Assembly: GCA_045113275.1 (NCBI GenBank)
Contig: JBGUIU010000009.1
Location: 1 to 29,746 of the forward strand
Length of the DNA stretch: 29,746 nt
Reading direction: 5' to 3'
Origin: UBA1181 sp045113275
Lineage (GTDB): Bacteria > Bacteroidota > Bacteroidia > Bacteroidales > Paludibacteraceae
The position numbers and the translations under genes are program-made. Shown in pieces: positions 22,955 through 29,746 of this stretch (the first letter of the stretch is position 1; each line of letters opens with the position of its first letter). The notes beneath the pieces are model-generated. The model saw only the letters and a program-made list of their open reading frames with translations, was not told where the DNA came from and did not search any database.

Positions 22955-24445
22955 TTATTGCTTGTAATAAACGTTTATTTCAGCGTCTCCGAAAATCGTC
23001 AGTATCTTGCTGTTTTTTAGAATGTCATATTCAGGACGGAAAGGTTTGTCCATAGACCTTCCTCTTCCTATACAACTCCCTATACTCTCACGTTTTATTT
23101 GCTTGTATATGTCATTAACTAATAAATAGCTATCTTTTGCAAATATATGTTCTATATAATAAGGATTATTAAATGAATTGTCCATCCCATTAGCTCTTCT
23201 TACGTCTAAAGCATCAACAACATATACATCTATTTTAGGAACTTCTATACGAACTTTTCTAATATGCAGGTTGCTTATATAGGGATAAAAATCTCTTATT
23301 GATTTTCTTACTTTTTGGGTTGATCCATTCGACTCGTTAATTAAAGATATAGTTATTACTGGCATACTCAAACTGTATTCAAACTTTCTGTCCAGGTCGT
23401 TTTCTAACAAAAAGATTTGATTTGACTTTTCAAACTCGTTTGCATCAACACGCATCCTCGGATAGTTGTTAAGATATGTTTCAATTGTATTTTTCCATTT
23501 GCTTACATCTTGTAGAACAATATCGTTTATCCTTATTTCTTTAGCATTTTTAAAATGGATTGAATAAATGTTCTCGATTAATTCATCTTTTGTCATGACC
23601 AAATCAAGAACCTCTCGTGTTTGCATATTAACATATCGCTCAATTATTTGCATGTCATTATCAATCACTAAAGCCGCATCCCTAAACAAAACAGGCTCCA
23701 AACAATACATTCCTAAGAATGATTTTTTCATTTTTTCTGCTCTTCCTTTAAGAGACTCAAAAGAAGTCTGTTTCGTATCAACTTCATTTAGGATGATAAG
23801 AGAGTTCCCGTCAATATATTGTTTACGCGCTATAATACCTCGTGAAACCTGAATAGGATATGCTTTACTGGTTTTCTTGACGTGTTTTTCCATTTTCGAG
23901 AAATCAACCCTAACTTTTTTCTCTCCAGTCTTTTGGTCGACAATCTCCTCAAATGGGGTAATCTTTACAATTTTTGCATCAAGACCTTTACTTACATAGT
24001 AGGTGTCATTTATGTCGTAATTTAGAATTCCATTAACAACAATATTGCATTTGAAAATAGCATAATCTTCAGTTAATTTCTCCTTTTTTTGTGCTGTGGA
24101 TTTATCTAACGCCCATTCTATTGGTGAAATTGATTCTATCTCTTTCATTTCAATTGTTATGCTACCATTATCTAGAGCTGCCTCAAAACCATTTAAATAG
24201 CTTTGAATAACAAAGTTCCGTATATTGAGATTACTAGTTGATGTAAAATCGCGCATGATTTTATCTTCAACTCGACATGCTTCTGTGCAAAGCATTTGCG
24301 CCCTCATCCGATAATCGGTGTCTTTTGTTGAGCACCAATCACGCAAATTATATCCAAATTGACGAACGATGTTTTCTACTATCGTCTGTCCATTCAAAGA
24401 CATACAGAGAGTTACATGTATAAAAAATATCAGAATACGTTTCAT
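22955..24445 (-). CDS. Exported two-domain protein, paralogue 2 with a different C terminus, 496 aa
   Basis: A signal peptide (about 1-19, ending LNGQ) precedes the shared N-terminal domain (about 22-185). The landmarks are CSTKDTDYRMRAQMLC, ACRVEDKIMRDF, YLNGFEAALDNG and a KITPFEEIVDQKTG segment. The remaining 300 residues are unlike those of the other two paralogues. They are mixed alpha/beta, with no barrel-like ending, and include a long segment around YLNNYPRMRVDANEFE and a C-terminal KILTIFGDAEINVYYKQ stretch. I do not recognise that part. The same N-terminal module is thus joined to different ends. Confidence 0.78.
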   Translation of the reverse strand: MKRILIFFIHVTLCMSLNGQTIVENIVRQFGYNLRDWCSTKDTDYRMRAQMLCTEACRVEDKIMRDFTSTSNLNIRNFVIQSYLNGFEAALDNGSITIEMKEIESISPIEWALDKSTAQKKEKLTEDYAIFKCNIVVNGILNYDINDTYYVSKGLDAKIVKITPFEEIVDQKTGEKKVRVDFSKMEKHVKKTSKAYPIQVSRGIIARKQYIDGNSLIILNEVDTKQTSFESLKGRAEKMKKSFLGMYCLEPVLFRDAALVIDNDMQIIERYVNMQTREVLDLVMTKDELIENIYSIHFKNAKEIRINDIVLQDVSKWKNTIETYLNNYPRMRVDANEFEKSNQIFLLENDLDRKFEYSLSMPVITISLINESNGSTQKVRKSIRDFYPYISNLHIRKVRIEVPKIDVYVVDALDVRRANGMDNSFNNPYYIEHIFAKDSYLLVNDIYKQIKRESIGSCIGRGRSMDKPFRPEYDILKNSKILTIFGDAEINVYYKQ

Positions 24446-24496
24446 TATTGTTGAAAATAAAATCTATTTAAAAAGAATCTTTTGAAAATATGTATA

Positions 24497-25558
24497 TCAA
24501 CCGCCATAATAATAACGAAAACACAAACCAAATTCCCAACAATTCATGCTGTTCACTTTCATTACATGGTTATAAGCTACTCGCGGGCATAGCATAAAAT
24601 CAAAACTATGGTGTTTGTCTTTGCCTATTGACAGAGGAATGTTAAATTCTATAGACGGTTTTAGCATGCAATAAAATTTATTTGCGCCAGTTGAAACATC
24701 GCTATTTATATATTTTTGTTGTAATGCAACTACTCCAACACCACAATTAAGTGTCACATGTCCAAGAAATAACCCTGGAGTTGCAAGCACATAAAAGCCT
24801 TTATCATAAACATCTGTTTTTGCATCTTTATACTCTGATTCACCAACAATCGTGCTTCCAAAAGCTCCTCCTGCTTCAATGCCAATATTAAGGTATGAAA
24901 TATTACGGTAAAAGCCTAGATTTAGTGGAAATTTATTTGAATAGCCTATGGAGATCCCAACCGCATCATAATGTCTATCTTTAATCCAAAAAAGACTACC
25001 AAGATCACTAAAGTCAACTTTAACCTTTGTTTTGCCTGTCTTTTTGTCGGTAACCTCTTCATAAGGAGTAATTTTCACAATTTTCCCTTTATGCAAATAA
25101 AAAAGGTCTTTAATATGATAGTTTAATGATCCTTTCACTGTGATTCCGCCAGATACCATTACAATTTCCTTAGCAATCTTTTTTTCTTGATCATGACTCA
25201 AATTCCCATAGGAAGAAACTGACTCCCATGCATCTTTAGGAATCATTTCGACTCCATATATGCTAACGGCAAGTTTACCTTTGTCAAGAGCATTCTCAAA
25301 CGCATTCAAGTAATTCGGTACTACATAGTCTTTTATGCTGAGTCCACTCTTAGCAACATAATCTTCCATTATTTTGTCCTTTACTCGGCAGGCATCTGAA
25401 CATAGTTTTTGAGCTTTCATTCGATAGTCGGTATTACTTGTTGAACACCAATCGCTTAAACAACTCCCAAAAAGCTGAACTATACCTTCTTCGGTAGATT
25501 GTGCTAAAGCTGTCATACCATATAATAGACAAGCAAAAGTAGTAAGAATTATCTTCAT
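24497..25558 (-). CDS. Exported two-domain protein, paralogue 3 with beta-barrel-like C terminus, 353 aa
   Basis: The likely start is the ATG at 25558, which overlaps the upstream stop as ATGA; the ATG just before it is also possible. A signal peptide (ending TALAQ) leads into the shared N-terminal domain, with CSTSNTDYRMKAQKLC, ACRVKDKIMEDY, YVVPNYLNAFENAL and KGKIVKITPYEEVTDKKTG. It is very close in sequence to paralogue 1 in this half. The C-terminal half is again barrel-like with aromatic alternation (GLCFRYYYGG at the end). This is tandem duplication with divergence. Function is unknown; outer-membrane location is inferred. Confidence 0.78.
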   Translation of the reverse strand: MKIILTTFACLLYGMTALAQSTEEGIVQLFGSCLSDWCSTSNTDYRMKAQKLCSDACRVKDKIMEDYVAKSGLSIKDYVVPNYLNAFENALDKGKLAVSIYGVEMIPKDAWESVSSYGNLSHDQEKKIAKEIVMVSGGITVKGSLNYHIKDLFYLHKGKIVKITPYEEVTDKKTGKTKVKVDFSDLGSLFWIKDRHYDAVGISIGYSNKFPLNLGFYRNISYLNIGIEAGGAFGSTIVGESEYKDAKTDVYDKGFYVLATPGLFLGHVTLNCGVGVVALQQKYINSDVSTGANKFYCMLKPSIEFNIPLSIGKDKHHSFDFMLCPRVAYNHVMKVNSMNCWEFGLCFRYYYGG

Positions 25559-26364
25559 CATCTCCACGATCTTAAAATTTGCTCTTTTTCTTCTTTTTGT
25601 AATTTGCGGAATGAGTCTATAAGCCACCCGGCATTTTTACTTTCACGCTCAAAGTATTTGACACTAAAGGCGTATTCTGGAACTTGCAAGAAAATAAATT
25701 CCACGTCTGAAACAGCATTTATCTTTAGCTGGTTAGATCTAACAAGAGCCAGAAAAGTTGAAAGTGCATCTGCATGATAGCTTTGTCTTACATAGTCGTC
25801 AATAAACTTATATGTTTCAGTTGTTGTTTTGCGAACAGACATAAAAAACTGCTCATTATCATTGGGCATGATAAAAAATTCTTTATGTTCTTTATCTCTT
25901 GAAGTGTGAAAAACATCTCCTTCAACATCACTAATAGCCCATTTGTACATCGCACTGTCACGTTTTTCCACACAGAGTATCATATCAAATGTAACAGCCT
26001 TTTGTCCAAGTTTTCCATGACATTTAATTTTGGCAAACCAGTTGTTGTCCTCAAAATTTATCTTTATGTCATTTCCTGCAACATCATGTGCGAATTTTTT
26101 TGCAGCAATAAAATTGCTATCAGTTTTAGATTTAAATTTTGAGATATCAAACAACAGAAGAACTCCAGACTCTCTGTCTGAATATTCAGGTCCGAGATCT
26201 TTTCGTGTTTCCTCGCCGTTAAATCTTGTAAAGAACTCGTCAACCAGTTTGACTTTAGCCATATATTGATCACGATTTAATAACTCAAATATGCCTGTTT
26301 GGGCTAGTATAGGTATATTATAGAGTTGAGAAATAACCATGAATACAAATGTAATTCTTTTCAT
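25558..26364 (-). CDS. Exported protein of unknown function, 268 aa
   Basis: The start chosen is the ATG at 26364, which opens a signal peptide (MKRITFVFMVISQLYNIPILA, cleavage near AQ). An upstream ATG at 26448 would run through the hairpin at 26401-26462. The mature protein has a conserved-looking VDEFFTRFNGEETRKDLG segment (about 40-57) and then a mixed alpha/beta region with repeated charged strands. I do not recognise the family. Its stop codon overlaps the start of the following gene. Because it follows the hairpin, its expression may differ from that of the upstream caspase gene. Confidence 0.72.
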   Translation of the reverse strand: MKRITFVFMVISQLYNIPILAQTGIFELLNRDQYMAKVKLVDEFFTRFNGEETRKDLGPEYSDRESGVLLLFDISKFKSKTDSNFIAAKKFAHDVAGNDIKINFEDNNWFAKIKCHGKLGQKAVTFDMILCVEKRDSAMYKWAISDVEGDVFHTSRDKEHKEFFIMPNDNEQFFMSVRKTTTETYKFIDDYVRQSYHADALSTFLALVRSNQLKINAVSDVEFIFLQVPEYAFSVKYFERESKNAGWLIDSFRKLQKEEKEQILRSWR

Positions 26365-26400
26365 ATTGTTCAATTTTATTGATGCAATTCGGATTAAGTA

Positions 26401-26462
26401 ATCTCGCTGCTGTCTGTTTGTGCAGAGACCGTACAAGTCTCCACACAAACAAATAACGAGAT
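26401..26462. repeat. Intercistronic hairpin, three nested stems
   Basis: ATCTCG (26401-26406) pairs with CGAGAT (26457-26462), GTTTGTG (26416-26422) with CACAAAC (26444-26450), and GAGAC (26425-26429) with GTCTC (26437-26441). A CA/CA internal loop separates the last two. No U run follows on the minus strand, so it is not an intrinsic terminator. It may shape mRNA ends or relative expression within the operon. Confidence 0.6.
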
Positions 26463-26481
26463 GACAGCTAACGAATCACTA

Positions 26482-27144
26482 TTACATTTTTTCGATAGAC
26501 TCCACATGGACATCGCCCAGCTTTACCATATATTCAGGATAAGTTTCACCGGTTTCTTCATCAAGCACATCATCTACCTGAACATAGCAAACAACCCATT
26601 TATGCGTGATGTCTTTGTAAATACCCCCATCACCTCTACGTCCAACAAATGCTTGGTCAAAATACACAGAACAGATATACATCATCTTTCCGTTTTCGTC
26701 CTTTCCGTAAGGCTGAAGTTTTGAAACACGCATGTCTGCAATGTCTGTTGTTTCGATGGTAACTGATTTGTAAGTCATTGTAATAAGTCCACGGAAGTAT
26801 TCTTTCATTGGACGAGGGCGCGGCGTCCTGTTTCTTAAAGAAGCAACCTCCATCGTAACACCATCGCGCCATACTTCTTCTTTAGAGCCATCCTTGTATT
26901 CTACAATTTCTTTAAAGCGCTCACAGTCATTGATAAACAGCTTCTGAGCCTGCTCCTTATAGAAATACCGAGTTTTGTTGGCTTTCTGGGGATTTGCCAT
27001 GAACGAAATATAGTCGTTAAGTTGTTTTACCTTTTCCTTGGCACGCTGTTTAAGGACTTCCATATCCTGTGTAGACTGGGCAATAACATTGCCAGAAACG
27101 AAGAACATTGCAACGAGCAATGATAAGTACATTTTAGTTTTCAT
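26482..27144 (-). CDS. Exported protein, distant relative of the paralogue N-terminal domain, 220 aa
   Basis: A signal peptide (about 1-22, ending NVIAQ) precedes a single domain. It has KEQAQKLFINDCERF, YFRGLITMTYKSVTIETTDI, and a C-terminal half with YVQVDDVLDEETGETYPEY and KLGDVHVESIEKM. The order of elements resembles the N-terminal domain of the three paralogues at 21757-25558: an AQKLC...C segment, a NYLNxFExAL helix, and paired strands ending in a VKI-PYEE strand. The similarity is weak and should be treated as a hypothesis. It lies 19 nt after the first caspase gene. No enzymatic motif is seen. Confidence 0.72.
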   Translation of the reverse strand: MKTKMYLSLLVAMFFVSGNVIAQSTQDMEVLKQRAKEKVKQLNDYISFMANPQKANKTRYFYKEQAQKLFINDCERFKEIVEYKDGSKEEVWRDGVTMEVASLRNRTPRPRPMKEYFRGLITMTYKSVTIETTDIADMRVSKLQPYGKDENGKMMYICSVYFDQAFVGRRGDGGIYKDITHKWVVCYVQVDDVLDEETGETYPEYMVKLGDVHVESIEKM

Positions 27145-27163
27145 ATTCTTCTATTTACTTTTA

Positions 27164-28360
27164 TTACTTTTTCTTATATACTTCACGAACGCGCAGTGAG
27201 CTAATCTGCCCATTTTGATTGACACTGAAATCAACAACAGATACATTCATTAAGAGTCTACTTGTTGATATTCGACCGAGGAATCTAGTAATATCTTCGC
27301 GGTCGACCACGACATTGCCATCTTGTGACATTATTCTCACTGTTAGGTTATCAGCAAAAGCTGGCTTTATTTTTTCAATTGCAGAAATTCTCTGCGTTTC
27401 ATCGACATTAGAAGATGAAATAAATGATAATACTCTGTCAAGTTCTGTCTTCATAATCGTCTTGTCGTTAGGAGTTGATGGGGTCGTAGTTGGCGGTGTA
27501 GGCGTAGTTTGCTTCGGCCTATCTACACGAGACAAATTACTATCCCAAATTGGAGTCTGAGTCGTTCCCGGGAATCGGCGTTGAATACCTTCGCATGTTC
27601 TAACATCCTCCGATACTGAAGATTTTATCTCATTCATCATGCTATCCCAATCTGGACTACTTTTATCAGGTAGTATGTTGTTGAACTGGATCAACAAATT
27701 AAGAGTAAAGAAATCTGTGGGGCCAATATTTGAATCGCATGCCCATGAACTTTCTGCAGGAGATGCCGATGTGATAATAATGTCACCCTTGTAATTTAGG
27801 AACATCTTTTTCATGCTCTCAGACATGTCCTGATCAATGTATGTATTTCCGTAGTTTACACTGAAAGAGGGTGCAATTCTTCCTGGGGCGCCTTGCCTTG
27901 CATTACAACACATTCCAATAGTTACGGTTAACCGTGCTCCTTTTTTCTTCAATGTGTTATGTACCCAAGACAATGGAACAAATTTGTTCACATCACTCTG
28001 AGCCATCAACATCAAAGGATATTTGCTTGTGCCGGAATTCTCAGTACCATGACCAACATAGTAGAACATAACGATATCATCACTGTTACAATCTAAGTCA
28101 TTTACGATATTCTTGCAATTTTCTGGCGAGGTCTTGCTTCCATAAATATCAACGATATTGACATTGTAGCCCTGCTCTTTAAGTGAGGCATTAACGAGAT
28201 CAATCCATCGTGCATATAATATTTTACGCGTGTTCTGATCAACTTCACCAACATTTGGGTCGGTCGTATCAATAAATGTTAACCAATGAATGGTCTTTGC
28301 TTCAACCTGTGCTGCAAAAGTAACAAATAACAGCATCAGAATAAATGAGTACTTTTTCAT
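27164..28360 (-). CDS. Exported caspase-like protein with Thr/Pro linker and C-terminal domain, 398 aa
   Basis: A signal peptide (about 1-22, ending VEAK) precedes a caspase-fold domain (about 24-280). The putative dyad is His104 in MFYYVGHGTE and Cys151 in TIGMCCNARQG. A Thr/Pro linker follows (about 282-298, PKQTTPTPPTTTPSTP), then a small alpha/beta domain (about 300-398). The active-site wording MCCNA differs from DACHSG but matches that of the protein at 18916-20124. Export and the linker suggest an envelope or surface peptidase. The start overlaps the upstream lipoprotein stop by four bases (ATGA), so translation is coupled. Activity cannot be judged from sequence alone. Confidence 0.87.
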   Translation of the reverse strand: MKKYSFILMLLFVTFAAQVEAKTIHWLTFIDTTDPNVGEVDQNTRKILYARWIDLVNASLKEQGYNVNIVDIYGSKTSPENCKNIVNDLDCNSDDIVMFYYVGHGTENSGTSKYPLMLMAQSDVNKFVPLSWVHNTLKKKGARLTVTIGMCCNARQGAPGRIAPSFSVNYGNTYIDQDMSESMKKMFLNYKGDIIITSASPAESSWACDSNIGPTDFFTLNLLIQFNNILPDKSSPDWDSMMNEIKSSVSEDVRTCEGIQRRFPGTTQTPIWDSNLSRVDRPKQTTPTPPTTTPSTPNDKTIMKTELDRVLSFISSSNVDETQRISAIEKIKPAFADNLTVRIMSQDGNVVVDREDITRFLGRISTSRLLMNVSVVDFSVNQNGQISSLRVREVYKKK

Positions 28361-28920
28361 CTTTTATCAGTATTTAATAAACTATTATACAATTTGTTTT
28401 CGGTGAACAGCATCTGAGCTATTCTTAACATGTCATCAGAAGGGAGATCATATTTCTTTAACACTTTTCCTGAAGCATCACAAATTGACCATTTTTTCAA
28501 ACCAAAATCGAAATTCAGTACACAGGCTTCCTTCTTCTTAACGAAAGTTAGCTTAAAGCATGGCATGAAACTCCCAAAACTTGCAACGTCTGAACTATAG
28601 TTCTTAGGAGATGAAAGGACAAACTGTACTAAATAGACAAATTTCCCTTTTAAATCCTTTGCAACAGGGTTGGCACTTTTGGTAGAATCATTAGTAAGTA
28701 CTATTTCCTCGGCCTTTATCTTCTTTGCCTCGGTAATAATTCTGTAGATGCTGTCTCCTACAGCAGCCCTCATTACACTGTCGGTTTCGGATAGGGACTG
28801 GTCGACAGGTGCATTTGCTTTGTTCGGATGAGCGGAACATCCAGAAAAAGCGAATAATGCCATCATCGACATAACAACCAATCTAAAACCACCATTACGA
28901 ATCAGTTTTACTTTTTTCAT
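28357..28920 (-). CDS. Lipoprotein partner of the first caspase, 187 aa
   Basis: The signal peptide is long (about 27 residues) and ends in FSGCS, the lipobox. The mature part starts with a polar linker and continues with a mixed domain carrying YLVQFVLSSP, SFMPCFKLTFV and WSICDASGKVL. It is a likely homologue of the lipoprotein at 20121-20693, which has the same position before a caspase gene. It is the first gene after the ECF-type promoter at 28968-28996 and opens the caspase cluster. Function is unknown. Confidence 0.75.
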   Translation of the reverse strand: MKKVKLIRNGGFRLVVMSMMALFAFSGCSAHPNKANAPVDQSLSETDSVMRAAVGDSIYRIITEAKKIKAEEIVLTNDSTKSANPVAKDLKGKFVYLVQFVLSSPKNYSSDVASFGSFMPCFKLTFVKKKEACVLNFDFGLKKWSICDASGKVLKKYDLPSDDMLRIAQMLFTENKLYNSLLNTDKR

Positions 28921-28967
28921 ACTTTTAATTTTTTTGTTAATAATTCATTTTGTTTGTTTCTTATTGA

Positions 28968-28996
28968 TCTATGACGATTTAATCTTAAAAGTAACC
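28968..28996 (-). promoter_or_regulatory. ECF-type promoter, GGTTAC-17-CATAGA (copy g)
   Basis: GGTTACTT begins at 28996 on the minus strand and CATAGA covers 28973-28968, with 17 nt between GGTTAC and CATAGA; the second box differs at one base from the CATAAA of the other five. It precedes the lipoprotein-caspase gene at the head of the envelope cluster, with a leader of about 40 nt. Confidence 0.7.
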
Positions 28997-29047
28997 AACA
29001 ATAACATTTTTTAAGGAATCTGTAATTCCCATTGTAATCTATAAACA

Positions 29048-29094
29048 GAAAATCCTTAACGTCTGCTTTATCTCACAGAACGTTAAGGACTTTC
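29048..29094. terminator. Bidirectional terminator-like hairpin
   Basis: TCCTTAACGT (29053-29062) and ACGTTAAGGA (29080-29089) form a perfect 10-bp stem. It is extended by GAAA/TTTC across one mismatch and by CTG/CAG inside the loop. The minus-strand tail reads TTTTCTGTTTAT and the plus-strand tail CTTTCTTACT, so it could stop transcription from either side. It would insulate the caspase cluster promoter. Confidence 0.6.
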
Positions 29095-29746
29095 TTACTC
29101 CCTTATATCCGTTACGTATTCCTAAGTTAGTCGCAAGTGGAATATCCATATTTTACTGTTATTTTTGAATTAATTATTCCAGTTCTGCTGCAATTATAGC
29201 ACAGACTCTTGCACGAAGAGATGGTGCAGACAACAGCAAAGTCTCTAGCCAAGTACAGCACGCCTCCGAATCACCTGCAGCTGAAACAATCATTTGTTAG
29301 ATCGTTCCAAGGCAATCTGGTTTTGCTCTTTGAGTTTCTCTTACGAAGTGCTTATTCCGATTATAGGAATTGAGCAAGCCGTCTAATATGCCTATATAGC
29401 CAATACGTTGCAAATTTACGAAAAATCCGTGACATGGAAAAGCAAATTGTCAAAAAAGTGATAAAATTGAATAAAAAATGATGCTTTTCAGCGTTTTTTC
29501 TTCACTTTTCGCCGATTACTCACGCTTTATTTGATGTGATACAATATTACCTTAATGTACACATAGGTTACTCCCGAAACCGATTTGTTTCCTCGCCATT
29601 TTCAACCATAAGTATGAACACTTACTAATCTACAGCCGTCCGTAGCCATTACTTTTCAGCGATGCAAAGGTAAATCGCAGCTGTCGAATGACCTCGGTAT
29701 TCGGTACGGATTAAGCAAAATCTTCCTTTCCCTCAGAGTGAAAGAG

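Larger units (their letters stand above)
28921..29746. other. Long stretch without a convincing gene
   Basis: Apart from the promoter at 28968-28996 and the hairpin at 29048-29094, I find nothing firm. A 39-codon minus-strand frame (29174-29293) exists but has no supporting signals. TAnnTTTG matches occur on the minus strand at 29411-29418 and 29665-29672, without a -33 TTTG at the right spacing. The region may hold an unrecognised RNA or the regulatory region of a gene beyond the right edge. Confidence 0.5.

Noticed and set aside
18036..28920. A cytoplasmic abortive-infection (caspase suicide) system
   Set aside because: All three caspase-like proteins have signal peptides and their neighbours are lipoproteins or outer-membrane-like proteins, so an envelope role fits better than intracellular suicide.
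29174..29293. A 39-codon minus-strand frame as a gene
   Set aside because: It has no ribosome-binding signal, no promoter at the right distance and no recognisable composition; chance frames of this length are common.
29569..29577. GGTTACTCC on the plus strand as a seventh regulon promoter
   Set aside because: No CATAAA-like box is found 17-18 nt downstream and no plus-strand gene is visible within the window.
1..29746. CRISPR arrays, tRNA or rRNA genes, insertion sequences
   Set aside because: I found no regularly spaced direct repeats, no transposase or integrase motifs, and no recognisable tRNA or rRNA sequence on either strand.

Overview
The window looks like a chromosomal stretch of a Bacteroidales bacterium, probably Prevotellaceae or a close relative. 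The reasons are the low G+C, sparse Shine-Dalgarno sites, a Bacteroidetes-type promoter (TTTG, 20 nt, TAnnTTTG) in front of the NAD operon, and gene families typical of that order (WG-repeat membrane protein, caspase-fold secreted proteins, lipoproteins with a short lipobox). Essentially every gene lies on the minus strand, so transcription runs from right to left.

Layout in the direction of transcription: (1) 29746-28921 is a long stretch with no convincing gene, one bidirectional hairpin and a promoter at its left edge. (2) 28920-18036 is an envelope cluster. It has two lipoprotein + caspase-like pairs, each joined by a 4-nt stop/start overlap, and a third, classical metacaspase-like gene. 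Between them lie exported proteins, three of which share an N-terminal domain but carry different C-terminal parts, and an Ig-like-repeat lipoprotein. (3) 17897-16467 encodes an ECF-type sigma factor and a single-pass membrane protein that is probably its anti-sigma factor, closed by an intrinsic terminator. (4) 16347-14049 encodes a YbjN-like protein, a degenerate penicillin-binding-protein transpeptidase and a small acidic protein. (5) 13930-9029 is an NAD/ADP-ribose operon: NadD-like nucleotidyltransferase fused to NADAR, a stand-alone NADAR, an NrtR-type Nudix regulator, and a DraG-phosphatase-DraG triple fusion. (6) 8950-7344 encodes a 59-residue protein, a tyrosine/dual-specificity phosphatase and a homologue of the acidic protein in (4). 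(7) 7189-6148 encodes an exported 14-residue-repeat helical protein and a PP2C phosphatase. (8) 6030-3573 encodes a RelA/SpoT homologue with a degenerate synthetase site, and a YqiA-like hydrolase. (9) 3460-82 encodes a small exported Cys/His protein, a von Willebrand A protein, a WG-repeat membrane protein, a lipoprotein and a multi-pass membrane protein.

The main result is a shared promoter. Six transcription units, those starting at 28920, about 16347, 8950, 7189, 6030 and 3460, are each preceded by GGTTACTT followed by CATAAA or CATAGA. The spacing between GGTTAC and the second box is 17 nt in five cases and 18 nt in one. This is unlike the vegetative TTTG/TAnnTTTG promoter and has the form of an ECF sigma promoter. 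The sigma/anti-sigma pair in the middle is the natural candidate to read it. I infer one local regulon that ties exported caspases, (p)ppGpp hydrolysis, protein phosphatases, a VWA protein and a degenerate PBP into a stress response. The NAD/ADP-ribose operon sits inside this array but has its own control: a vegetative promoter bracketed by two inverted copies of a palindromic operator, which fits feedback by the NrtR-type regulator encoded in that operon. A second RNA-level feature is a conserved hairpin just before the start codons at 3460 and 7189.

Protein functions are read from motifs only. No database search was possible, so functions of unrecognised proteins are left open.
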